A stretch of DNA of 42,243 bases, from NCBI GenBank assembly GCA_009692705.1, contig SHYR01000008.1, forward strand, positions 1 through 42,243, written 5' to 3'. The notes under the pieces are model-generated. The model searched no databases. It saw nothing but the letters and a program-made list of their open reading frames with translations, and was not told the DNA's origin. The DNA is from Dehalococcoidia bacterium. GTDB taxonomy: Bacteria; Chloroflexota; Dehalococcoidia; UBA2979. Positions 8,003 through 15,782 of the stretch are shown here, piece by piece. The position numbers and the translations under genes were made by a program. Positions within the stretch are counted from its first letter, which is position 1. The number at the start of each line of letters is the position of its first letter.

Positions 8003-9070
8003 ATGTTCGAACGCTTGGCCGAGATCGAAGCGCGCTACGAGGAGCTGACGGCGCTGCTCGGCACGCCGGAGGTGGTCGCGGACCACCGCCGCGTGCAGGA
8101 GCTGGCGCAGGAGCGCGCGCGCCTCGAGGCCACGGTCGCGCTCTACCGCCGCCACCGCGATGCCGCGCGGGCGCTCGACGACGCGCGCACGCTCGCGGAG
8201 TCGCGCGACGAGGAGGAGCGCGCGCTGGGCCGCGAGGAGGAGGCGCGCCTCGCCCCCAAGGTCGAGCGACTGGAGCAGGAGCTGAAGCTCTCGCTGCTGC
8301 CTCGCGATCCCGCCGACGAGCGGGACGTGATCGTGGAGGTGCGCGCCGGCACCGGCGGCGACGAGGCGGCGCTGTTCGCCGCCGATCTCTTCCGCATGTA
8401 CTCGCGCTACGCCGAGCGGCGAGGCTGGAAGACCGAGCTGCTGAACACCTCGGAGGCCGGGGCCGGGGGCTACCGCGAGATCGTGTTCGAGGTGCACGGG
8501 CGCGGCGCCTTCTCGCGCCTCAAGCACGAGTCGGGCGTGCACCGCGTGCAGCGCGTGCCGGAGACGGAGGCGCAGGGTCGCATCCACACCTCGACGGCCA
8601 CGGTAGCGGTGCTGCCGGAGGCGGACGCGGTGGAGGTGGAGATCGATTGGTCGCATGTGCGCATCGACATCTATCACTCCGGCGGCGCCGGCGGCCAGAA
8701 CGTGAACAAGGTAGCGACCGCGGTGCGGCTCACGCACGCCCCCACGGGCATCGTGGTGACCTGCCAGGACGAGCGCTCGCAGGGCAAGAACCGCGCGAAG
8801 GCGGAGGCGGTGTTGCGCGCGCGCCTCTACGCGCTGGAGCGCGAGCGCGCCGCGGCGGCGGAGGCGAGCACGCGCCGCTCGCAGGTCGGCACCGGGATGC
8901 GCGCGGAGAAGATCCGCACCTACAACTTCGCGCAGGACCGCATCACCGACCACCGCGTGAACTTCACGCGCCACGGCATCCCGCGCGTGCTCGACGGCGA
9001 GCTGGACGAGCTGATCGACGCCGTCGCGCTGGAGGAGCAGGCGCGCCTGCTCCAGGCGGCGGCCTCCTGA
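8003..9070 (+). CDS. prfA: Peptide chain release factor 1
   Basis: This 355-residue class I release factor terminates translation at UAA/UAG. The N-terminal coiled-coil domain (1-100) precedes the catalytic core with RAGTGGDEAALFA (~115-127). The recognition motif is PET (186-188, the PxT form typical of RF1, not the SPF of RF2). The catalytic GGQ (230-232) sits in SGGAGGQNVNKVATA. Its glutamine is the target of PrmC methylation, and prmC follows directly. The tail RAEKIRTYNFAQDRITDHR is typical of RF1. Confidence 0.96.
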   Translation: MFERLAEIEARYEELTALLGTPEVVADHRRVQELAQERARLEATVALYRRHRDAARALDDARTLAESRDEEERALGREEEARLAPKVERLEQELKLSLLPRDPADERDVIVEVRAGTGGDEAALFAADLFRMYSRYAERRGWKTELLNTSEAGAGGYREIVFEVHGRGAFSRLKHESGVHRVQRVPETEAQGRIHTSTATVAVLPEADAVEVEIDWSHVRIDIYHSGGAGGQNVNKVATAVRLTHAPTGIVVTCQDERSQGKNRAKAEAVLRARLYALERERAAAAEASTRRSQVGTGMRAEKIRTYNFAQDRITDHRVNFTRHGIPRVLDGELDELIDAVALEEQARLLQAAAS

Positions 9071-9077
9071 GCGGCGT

Positions 9078-10019
9078 GTGACCGCTCGACGCCCCCGGCG
9101 CTCCCCTGCCGCGCGGGCGGCGGCGACGCCCGCGCCGCCGCGCCTCGCCGCGCGCCTGCACGACACGGCGCAGCGTCTGCTTGCCGCGCGCGCCTCGTGG
9201 GGCCGCGACGAGGCGCGGCTGGAGGCGGAGCTGCTGTACGCCGAGGCGGCCGGCTGGGACCGCGCGAAGGTGATCGCCGAAGGGGCCGCGCCCCCCGACG
9301 CATCGACGCTCGCGCGCTTCGAGGCGCTGCTGGCGCGGCGGCTGGCGCACGAGCCGCTGGCCTACATCCTCGGCCGTCGCGAGTTCTACGGGCTCACCTT
9401 CGAGGTCGGCCCCGGGGTGCTGATCCCGCGGCCGGAGACCGAGACGCTGGTGGAGGCGACGCTGGCCGCGATCGCGGCGCACCGGCGCGCGCGGCGCCGC
9501 GTGCGCGTCGCCGACGTCGGCACGGGCAGCGGCGCGGTGGCGCTGGCGGTGGCGCGGCACGCGCCCTCGGCGGAGGTCACGGGCATCGATGCCTCGACGG
9601 AGGCGCTGGCGTGGGCTGGGCGCAACCGCGCGGCGCTGGGGCTGGTGGCGCGCGTGGTGCTGCTCGCGGGCGACCTGCTGGAGCCGGTGACGGAGCCGCT
9701 GGACGTGGTGGCGGCGAACCTGCCCTACATCCCGACCGAGGAGTACGAGGCGCTGCCCGCCGAGATCCGCAAGGGCGAGCCGCGGCTGGCGGTGGACGGC
9801 GGCGAGGACGGCCTCGACGCCATCCGCGCGCTCGTCGCACAGCTGCCCGCCCACCTTGCGCCGGATGCCGCGGCGGCGCTGTTCGAGGTGGGCGCGGGAC
9901 AGGCGGGGGCGGTGGCGGAGCTGCTCGCCTCGACGCTCGGGGGCGAGGCGAGCGCGGTCAGGACGCACCGCGACCTCAGCGGCACGCGGCGGGTGGTGGA
10001 GTGGCGGCGAGGGTACTGA
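9078..10019 (+). CDS. prmC: Release factor glutamine methyltransferase PrmC/HemK
   Basis: The 313-residue enzyme N5-methylates the GGQ glutamine of release factors using SAM. The N-terminal helical domain includes EPLAYILGRREFYGLTF (~94-110). IPRPETETLVEA follows, with the SAM loop VADVGTGSGAVALAVARH (~145-162) and the substrate motif NLPYI (~215, the variant of NPPY). A GTG start at 9078 is 7 nt after the prfA stop, so it forms a prfA-prmC operon. The N-terminus carries ~20 extra Arg/Ala/Pro residues. Confidence 0.95.
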   Translation: MTARRPRRSPAARAAATPAPPRLAARLHDTAQRLLAARASWGRDEARLEAELLYAEAAGWDRAKVIAEGAAPPDASTLARFEALLARRLAHEPLAYILGRREFYGLTFEVGPGVLIPRPETETLVEATLAAIAAHRRARRRVRVADVGTGSGAVALAVARHAPSAEVTGIDASTEALAWAGRNRAALGLVARVVLLAGDLLEPVTEPLDVVAANLPYIPTEEYEALPAEIRKGEPRLAVDGGEDGLDAIRALVAQLPAHLAPDAAAALFEVGAGQAGAVAELLASTLGGEASAVRTHRDLSGTRRVVEWRRGY

Positions 10020-10052
10020 GGGCGGCGGTACAGCTCGTTGAGCACGTGCGAC

Positions 10053-10795
10053 TCACAGCAGCGCGAGGGTGTCCTTCGTAAGGTCGGTCACCCCGAGGCT
10101 GACGATCCCAAGCCATCCGATCCGCGCGGTCCACATCGTTGTCCAATGGCGGGCGTAGCCCGCTAACGACGGTGAGCGTGCGATAAAGCGACCCGCGACG
10201 ACGACCATGGCGGTCGGCACGATCAACAGCACAAAGAGCGACGGGAACAAGAAGACCAGCAGCGGAAGTAGTGCGAGCCGCGCCGGGGCTGTGCGGAACC
10301 ATCCCCCGGGTCGCTCGGCCCACTCGGTGGCCAGTGGTGCATGAAACCAAACAGCGCGGGGATCGCCACGAAGAGGGCGATCGCCAGCCATACCGGGCGG
10401 AGCCGGGTGAAGTCGATCCCCTCGGTGCCCACGAGGCCCGCACCCACCACTACGCCTGCCGCGAGCCCGCACCCGAGTACGCGCAGCCACCGGGGGCCAA
10501 TCAAGAAGCGCCGGACGGCGAGATAGACGAACGCGCCGATCACCCAGATTCCACTCGTAGACAGAATCAGGTTCGCGGTCCCAGCGAATGTGATCTCCCC
10601 GATCGGGAAGCCATCATCGGTGAGCACACCATGCATCGCTGGATCGGACGTCAGGAACAGCAGTCGCATCGCCAGGCGACTGCCGAGGCCACCGATCACC
10701 GCTCCCAAAAGGAGGCCGACCGCGGTCGCGGCGGCCAGCGTGCGGAGCAGCGGTTCAGAGTCCCTGAGGATGACGGCACCCGGAATGCGCCTCAT
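10053..10795 (-). pseudogene. Frameshifted multi-pass membrane protein
   Basis: The minus strand reads MRRIPGAVILRDSEPLLRTL from ATG 10795 with several membrane helices (LAAATAVGLLLGAVIGGL, TSGIWVIGAFVYLAV, LRVLGCGLAAGVVVGAGL, LAIALFVAIPALFGFMHH). At about 10320-10340 the coding frame changes to LATEWAERPGGWFRTA, then helices (LLPLLVFLFPSLFVLLIVP) to the stop at 10053. The combined product would be ~247 aa with five or six helices. The segment AMHGVLTDDGFPIGEITFAG resembles hypothetical proteins I recall from Actinobacteria and Chloroflexi (memory, not verified). One frameshift. Convergent with prmC. Confidence 0.55.
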
Positions 10796-10831
10796 CGCCA
10801 GGGAACTCGCGACCGCCCCGGGATCTGCGCC

Positions 10832-12037
10832 CTAGCCCCGCGTGCCCTGCGCGATCTGGTAGAGCTTGCCTTCAGTCTTGATCGCTGGTGCGATCACCAT
10901 GCGCGCCGTGTGGAACTCGCGGATGGTGGTCGCGCCGCAGGTCGCCATCGAGGTGCGCAGCGCGCCGAAGAGGTTCTCGGTGCCGTCGGTGCGCGAGGTC
11001 GGCCCCATCAGCAGCTGCCGCAGCGAGTGCTGCTGGCCGACGTGCACGCGCACCCCGCGCGGCAGCTCGGCGTTCGGCGTCGCCATGCCCCAGTGGTAGC
11101 CACGGCCCGGCGCCTCGATGGCGCCCGCGAAGGGCGAGCCGATCATCACGGCGTCGGCGCCCGCGCAGATCGCCTTCGAGAGGTCGCCGCCGGTGCGGAT
11201 GCCGCCGTCGGTGATGATCGGGATGTAGCGGCCGGTGCGCTCATAAAACAGGTCGCGCGCGTAGGCGGTGTCGATGGTGGCGGTGATCTGCGGGATGCCG
11301 ATGCCCAGCACCTCGCGCGAGGTGCAGGCGGCGCCCGGTCCGACCCCGACCAGCACGCCGTAGATGCCGGTCTCCATCAGCTCCAGCGCAGCCTGCACGT
11401 CGACAGTGTTGCCGACGAGCACCGGCACGGGCGCGATCTGCTTCACTAGCTCGTCGAGCCGCAGCCCGCGCAGCGAGCGCGAGACGTGGCGCGCGGTGGT
11501 GACGGTGGACTGTACGACGAAATAGTCAACGCCGGCCTCGATCGCGAGCGGCGCGAACTTCTTGGTGTTCTGCGGCGTGGCGCTGACGGCGGCGACGCCA
11601 CCGCCCGCTTTGATCTGCTGGATGCGCTCCCCCACCAGCCGCAGGTCCACCGGCCGCTCGTAGACGCGCTGGATCACGGCGGTGGAGTCGCCCTGGCTGG
11701 CGGCCGCGATCTCCGCCAGCGCGTCATGGGGGTCCGCGTAGCGGGTCTGCAGGCCATCGAGGTTGAGCACAGCGATACCGCCGAGCGCGGAGAGCGCGAT
11801 CGCGAACGCCGGGTCGACCACCGCGTCCATCGCGGACGCCATGATCGGCAACGCGAAGCTGAGTTCTCCAAGCGTGAACGAGGGATCGACCATCTCCGGG
11901 TTGGTGGTGACGGCGCCCGGTACGATCGCCACGTCGTCGAACCCGTACGCCTGGTCGAGGCTCTTGCGCGCTGCGCTGCTATTCGCCGTGAGTGCGGCGA
12001 GCGACTGCGGCTGCGTCCGGACGTCTCCTGCTACCAC
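10832..12037 (-). CDS. guaB3: GuaB3-family IMP dehydrogenase-related protein
   Basis: This 401-residue (beta/alpha)8 protein is of the IMPDH/GMPR superfamily, in the GuaB3 group of Actinobacteria, cyanobacteria and Chloroflexi. The phosphate-binding and catalytic Cys loop is [15 protein letters not shown] (Cys ~238, versus GPGSICTT in GuaB). [20 protein letters not shown] and [15 protein letters not shown] follow. There is no CBS pair between the strands, unlike classical GuaB. Probable role: IMP to XMP oxidation or a related purine step; substrate assignment within GuaB3 is less settled than for GuaB. GTG start at 12037 behind a G-rich stretch. A leader with a terminator-like hairpin precedes it. 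Confidence 0.88.
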   Translation of the reverse strand: MVAGDVRTQPQSLAALTANSSAARKSLDQAYGFDDVAIVPGAVTTNPEMVDPSFTLGELSFALPIMASAMDAVVDPAFAIALSALGGIAVLNLDGLQTRYADPHDALAEIAAASQGDSTAVIQRVYERPVDLRLVGERIQQIKAGGGVAAVSATPQNTKKFAPLAIEAGVDYFVVQSTVTTARHVSRSLRGLRLDELVKQIAPVPVLVGNTVDVQAALELMETGIYGVLVGVGPGAACTSREVLGIGIPQITATIDTAYARDLFYERTGRYIPIITDGGIRTGGDLSKAICAGADAVMIGSPFAGAIEAPGRGYHWGMATPNAELPRGVRVHVGQQHSLRQLLMGPTSRTDGTENLFGALRTSMATCGATTIREFHTARMVIAPAIKTEGKLYQIAQGTRG

Positions 12038-12112
12038 GGCCGCCCCCCAATTCCATCGCCCCGTGTGGATGCCGAGCCCGCCAGGGCGAGGGCGCTCGTG
12101 CCCCGGAAACGG

Positions 12113-12141
12113 CGAGACCCCTCACAGTGCGAGGGGTCTCG
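12113..12141 (-). terminator. Perfect 11-bp hairpin in guaB3 leader (terminator or attenuator)
   Basis: CGAGACCCCTC and GAGGGGTCTCG form an 11-bp perfect stem around a 7-nt loop. On the minus strand it is followed by CCGTTTCC, a weak T tract. It sits 75 nt upstream of the guaB3 start and ~110 nt downstream of a candidate promoter. It could either end transcription of the upstream accessory gene or attenuate guaB3. Confidence 0.55.
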
Positions 12142-12233
12142 ATGGCACAGGCCTCCCCACGATACCGGGGGGCCGAAGAGCCGCGTTCCGAGCATGGGTG
12201 CCCGCCACCCCGTTGCTGGAAATGATTTCCCAG

Positions 12234-12262
12234 AGGTTACGCCCGCCCTCGGCGCCGGTCAA
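12234..12262 (-). promoter_or_regulatory. Candidate sigma-70-like promoter of guaB3
   Basis: On the minus strand TTGACC (-35) and TAACCT (-10) are exactly 17 nt apart, in the gap between the accessory gene stop (12288) and guaB3. Transcription would give a ~190-nt leader with several possible stem-loops: CTGG(G)AAAT/ATTTCCAG, GGGTG/CACCC, GGCCCCCC/GGGGAGGCC, then the 11-bp hairpin. Confidence 0.5.
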
Positions 12263-12287
12263 GAAATCGTTCAGCAATGTAAGCACT

Positions 12288-13179
12288 TCATGCGCGCCGA
12301 GCGAACGCCCCCGACTGGATCGCGTGGATCAAGAAAGCCGCAAGCACCACGGCAGCACGCGCCTCCTCGTCGGAATGCTGAGTGGGTTTCGACGGATCAT
12401 CGGTGCCATGCCGCTGGTGCGACTGCCACAGCAACGCGAGCCACGTGCCGAACGCCTCGACTCCGTCCACGGGCTGCTGCCCCTGAGGCGGTGTCGGTGT
12501 CAAGCGGACCGTATGCGCGCTCGCGTTCCGGCGCACCTGCATGATCATCTTTCCGAGTGTGGCCCCGGAGTCGTTCGGGATGGTAATCGGTTTCAGCGCT
12601 GCCTCGACAGCCTGCACGGCGTGCTGGTATGCGGCCGTTGCGTTGGGACTGCGCCCGAACGCCAGGGTCCAAGCGTTGCGCACGTGTTCCGCGGCGCTTC
12701 CTCCGTGGCCGATCACCGCGTCGACGGCAGCCGACAGCTCCGGGCTGACGCGGCGTGTGAGGCCGGCGTTCGCACCCCCGTCGAGCCGCAACTCCCATTC
12801 GAAACCGGCCTCATCAAGCGCTTTGTGCAACATTACACGCGAGATGGTATCGACATCGCACTCCATCAATAGGAAATCGACGGCCTCCAGCGCCGTCTCA
12901 CCCGAGCCTTTGAGGCACCATTCCATGAATGGTGCGAAGTGCGGTCTCGTCTGGGCGACCCAACGGTCCGAGATGCAGCACCGTTTCGATGCGCCGCAGT
13001 GTGTATTCGTCCGGGACGATCCATCCGTCGCCTGCTCTTGCGTGTGTGAGATTCTGCTCGATGAACCCTTGGAGAGTCTCACGCAGCCAAGGCGGAACCC
13101 CAGAATGGAGTGCGTCGTACTCCTGACGTGCGGGACCCTCCCGTGCGAACAAGGGGCGGAAGCCTTCCGAATCGACCAT
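12288..13179 (-). pseudogene. Frameshifted accessory gene, possibly abortive-infection/HEPN-like
   Basis: From ATG 13179 one frame gives MVDSEGFRPLFAREGPARQE... to RIETVLHLGPLGRPDETA. Near 12940-12965 the coding frame switches to TRPHFAPFMEWCLKGSGETA and runs to the stop at 12288, about 296 aa in all. The second half (HVRNAWTLAFGRSPNATAAY, AVQAVEAALKPI, then WQSHQRHGTDDPSKP and a final helix) resembles a C-terminal domain I recall from hypothetical proteins related to abortive-infection HEPN proteins. That link is memory-based and weak. It is an orphan between guaB3 and metG with lower GC than its neighbours. One frameshift. Confidence 0.5.
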
Positions 13180-13220
13180 CGCGCATGCTCTCCGACTGCG
13201 GGGACCGTCCTCTTACCCCA

Positions 13221-13229
13221 TGCTACGAT
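13221..13229 (+). promoter_or_regulatory. Candidate extended -10 element of metG (near-leaderless)
   Basis: TGC-TACGAT ends 8 nt before the ATG at 13238, placing the transcription start close to or at that ATG. It also argues against the upstream in-frame ATG at 13220. No convincing -35 box. Confidence 0.4.
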
Positions 13230-13237
13230 GCCGCCCG

Positions 13238-14914
13238 ATGCCCGACAGCCCTCGCACGATCCTCGTCTGCGTTGCGTGGCCGTACGCGAACACCCCCCTG
13301 CACGCGGGACAGATCGCGGGCGCCTACCTGCCCGCCGACATCTTCGCGCGCTACCACCGCATGCGCGGCGATCGCGTGCTGATGGTCTCCGGCTCCGACG
13401 CCCACGGCACCCCGGTGACGCTCCGCGCCGAGCAGGAGGGCACGACGCCGCTTGCGATCTTCGAGCGCATGCACTCCTCGTTCGTCGACACGTTCGAGCG
13501 CCTCGGCATCTCCTTCGACATCTTCACCTCCACCAACACCGAGGACCACGTGGAGGTGACGCAGGACATCTTCGAACGCCTGCTCGAGCGCGACTACATC
13601 TACGAGGCGGAGCAGACGCTACTCTACGACCCAAAGGCGAACCGCTTTCTCCCCGACCGCTACGTCGAGGGCACCTGCCCCCACTGTGGCGACCCCGGCG
13701 CGCGCGGTGACCAGTGCGATCACTGCGGTCGCGCGCTGGACGCCACCGAGCTGCTCCAGCCGCGCTCGCGGCTCTCGGATGCGACGCCGGAGCCGCTGCC
13801 GACGAACCACTTTTTTCTGCGCCTGAGCGCGTTCAACGAGCGCCTGCGCGAGTGGGTGGAGCCGCAGGCGCACTGGCGGCCAGCGGTGCGCAACTTCACG
13901 CTCGGGCTGCTGCGCGAGGGGCTGCACGACCGCGCGATCACGCGCGATATCGAGTGGGGCGTGCCGATCCCGCTCGAGGGCTACGAGCAGAAGCGCATCT
14001 ACGTGTGGTTCGAGGCCGTGATTGGCTACCTCTCCGCGACCAAGGAGTGGGCGGAGCGCTCCGGCGACCCCTCGGCGTGGGAGGCATTCTGGCGCGACCC
14101 GGAGGCGCGCTCCTACTACTTCCAGGGCAAGGACAACATCACCTTTCACACCACGATCTGGCCGGCGATGCTGATGGGCTACGAGGGGCTCAACCTTCCC
14201 TACGATGTCCCGGCGAACCAGTACGTCACGATGTCCGGCTCGAAAGCCTCCTCCAGCCGCAACTGGGCGGTGTGGATGCCGGACTACCTCGAGCGCCACG
14301 ACCCCGACCCGCTGCGCTACACGCTCACCGCGATCATGCCCGAGACCTCCGACACCGACTTCACCTGGGCGGAACACCTGCGGCGCAACAACGATGAGCT
14401 GGTGGCGCGCTGGGGCAACCTCGTGCACCGCGTGCTCACGCTCACGCGCCGCCATTTCGATGCGCGCGTGCCGGAGCCGCCCGACGAGCTCGCCGCGAAC
14501 TCGCGCGAGCTGCTGGCGCGCCTCGACGCGGCGTTCGATGCGGTGGGCGCGGCGATCGAGCAGGTGCAGCTGCGTCACGCGCTCGGCGCGGCGTTCGCGG
14601 TCGCGCAAGCGGCGAACCGCTACCTCGACGAGCGCGCACCGTGGACGGCGGTGCGCACGGACCGCGCCTCGGCGGCGGAGACGCTGCACACGGCGATCAA
14701 CGTGGTGAGTGGGATCGCCACGCTGCTGCAGCCGTTCCTGCCCTTCACTTCCCCCGAGGCGTGGCGGCTGGCCGGCAACGCGGGCTCGATCGAGGCCGCC
14801 GGCTGGCGCCGCACGCCCGTCGCGGCCGGAACGCCGCTGCCGGAGCCCGCGCCGCTCTTCCGCAAGCTCGACGACTCGATCGTGGCCGAGGAAGAGGCGC
14901 GGCTCGGGCGGTGA
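13238..14914 (+). CDS. metG: Methionyl-tRNA synthetase
   Basis: This 558-residue class I synthetase charges tRNA-Met. The HIGH-type motif lies in VAWPYANTPLHAGQIAGAYL (~10-29). A zinc knuckle is formed by CPHCG and CDHCG (~148-166). The tail of the catalytic domain has GKDNITFHTTIWPAMLMGY and WGNLVHRVLTL. The KMSKS loop reads KASSS (in MSGSKASSSRNWAVW), keeping the first Lys and losing the second. No C-terminal EMAP/tRNA-binding domain is present. Start at MPDSPRT is preferred over ATG 13220. tatD follows after 4 nt. Confidence 0.94.
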   Translation: MPDSPRTILVCVAWPYANTPLHAGQIAGAYLPADIFARYHRMRGDRVLMVSGSDAHGTPVTLRAEQEGTTPLAIFERMHSSFVDTFERLGISFDIFTSTNTEDHVEVTQDIFERLLERDYIYEAEQTLLYDPKANRFLPDRYVEGTCPHCGDPGARGDQCDHCGRALDATELLQPRSRLSDATPEPLPTNHFFLRLSAFNERLREWVEPQAHWRPAVRNFTLGLLREGLHDRAITRDIEWGVPIPLEGYEQKRIYVWFEAVIGYLSATKEWAERSGDPSAWEAFWRDPEARSYYFQGKDNITFHTTIWPAMLMGYEGLNLPYDVPANQYVTMSGSKASSSRNWAVWMPDYLERHDPDPLRYTLTAIMPETSDTDFTWAEHLRRNNDELVARWGNLVHRVLTLTRRHFDARVPEPPDELAANSRELLARLDAAFDAVGAAIEQVQLRHALGAAFAVAQAANRYLDERAPWTAVRTDRASAAETLHTAINVVSGIATLLQPFLPFTSPEAWRLAGNAGSIEAAGWRRTPVAAGTPLPEPAPLFRKLDDSIVAEEEARLGR

Positions 14915-14918
14915 TCCC

Positions 14919-15782
14919 GTGACGCCACCCGCCGCGGTCCCCCCTCCCCTCCTGCCGCTCGACGCCCCGCTCGTCGACGCGCACGCGCACATCTCGTCGC
15001 GGGAGTTCGACGACGACCGCTCCGCGGTGCTGGAGCGCGCGTGGGACGCCGGCCTGGTGGCGATCGTGGAAGCCGGCACCGACAGCGCATCGAGCGAGCG
15101 CGCGCTCGCGTCGGCGCGCGCGCAGCCGAGCATCCACGCCACCGCGGGCCTGCATCCGCACGACGCCAGCCGCCTGGAGGCCGAACGGGGGCCGCTGCGC
15201 GTGCTGCTGACTGGCGGCGGCTTCGCGGCCGTGGGCGAGATCGGGCTGGACTTTTACCGCGAGCTCTCGTCCCGCGCAGAGCAGTACGCCGCTCTGCGCT
15301 GGCAGCTCGCGCTCGCCCGCGAGCTGGTTCTGCCGGTGGTGATCCACGCCCGCGAGGCGGACGCGGAGTGCTATGCGGAGCTCACCGTCTGGGCGGCGCA
15401 TGCGGGCCGCTATCTCGGCCCCGGGCGCGAGATCGGGATGCTGCACTGCTTCGCGGGGGACCCGGAGCTGGCCGCGCGCTACATCGAGCTGGGGTTCCTG
15501 ATCTCGGTGCCGGGCACGGTCACCTACCCCGGCAGCGAGCGCGGCCGCGCGGTGGCGCGCATGCTCCCGCTTCCGGCTATGCTGGTGGAGACGGACTGCC
15601 CGTACCTGCCGCCGCAGCCATACCGCGGGCGGCGCAACGAGCCCGCGTACGTGCGGCGGACAGTGCAGGCGGTGGCCGAGCTGCGAGCGTGCAGCGCGGA
15701 GGAGGTGGCCCGGGCGACGGCGCAGAACGCCGCCCGCCTGTTCGGCTTCACCCTCCCCGCCAGCGTGACGGGGTCCCCATGA
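14919..15782 (+). CDS. tatD: TatD-family metal-dependent deoxyribonuclease
   Basis: A 287-residue TIM-barrel hydrolase. The metal ligands are visible: DAHAH (~21-25), GEIGLDFY (Glu), VIHARE (His), LHCFAGD (His) and ETDCPYL (Asp). TatD enzymes are 3'-5' exonucleases linked to DNA repair. The GTG at 14919 is 4 nt after the metG stop; the longer ORF in the track has an unsupported N-terminal extension. metG-tatD adjacency is common in bacteria. The stop overlaps the next ATG (ATGA). Confidence 0.92.
   Translation: MTPPAAVPPPLLPLDAPLVDAHAHISSREFDDDRSAVLERAWDAGLVAIVEAGTDSASSERALASARAQPSIHATAGLHPHDASRLEAERGPLRVLLTGGGFAAVGEIGLDFYRELSSRAEQYAALRWQLALARELVLPVVIHAREADAECYAELTVWAAHAGRYLGPGREIGMLHCFAGDPELAARYIELGFLISVPGTVTYPGSERGRAVARMLPLPAMLVETDCPYLPPQPYRGRRNEPAYVRRTVQAVAELRACSAEEVARATAQNAARLFGFTLPASVTGSP

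Noticed and set aside
12113-12226. T-box riboswitch upstream of guaB3
   Set aside because: A GGGGTGG stretch and a terminator-like hairpin are present, but there is no room for Stem I and a specifier loop between the candidate promoter and that stretch, and guaB3 is not an amino-acid gene.
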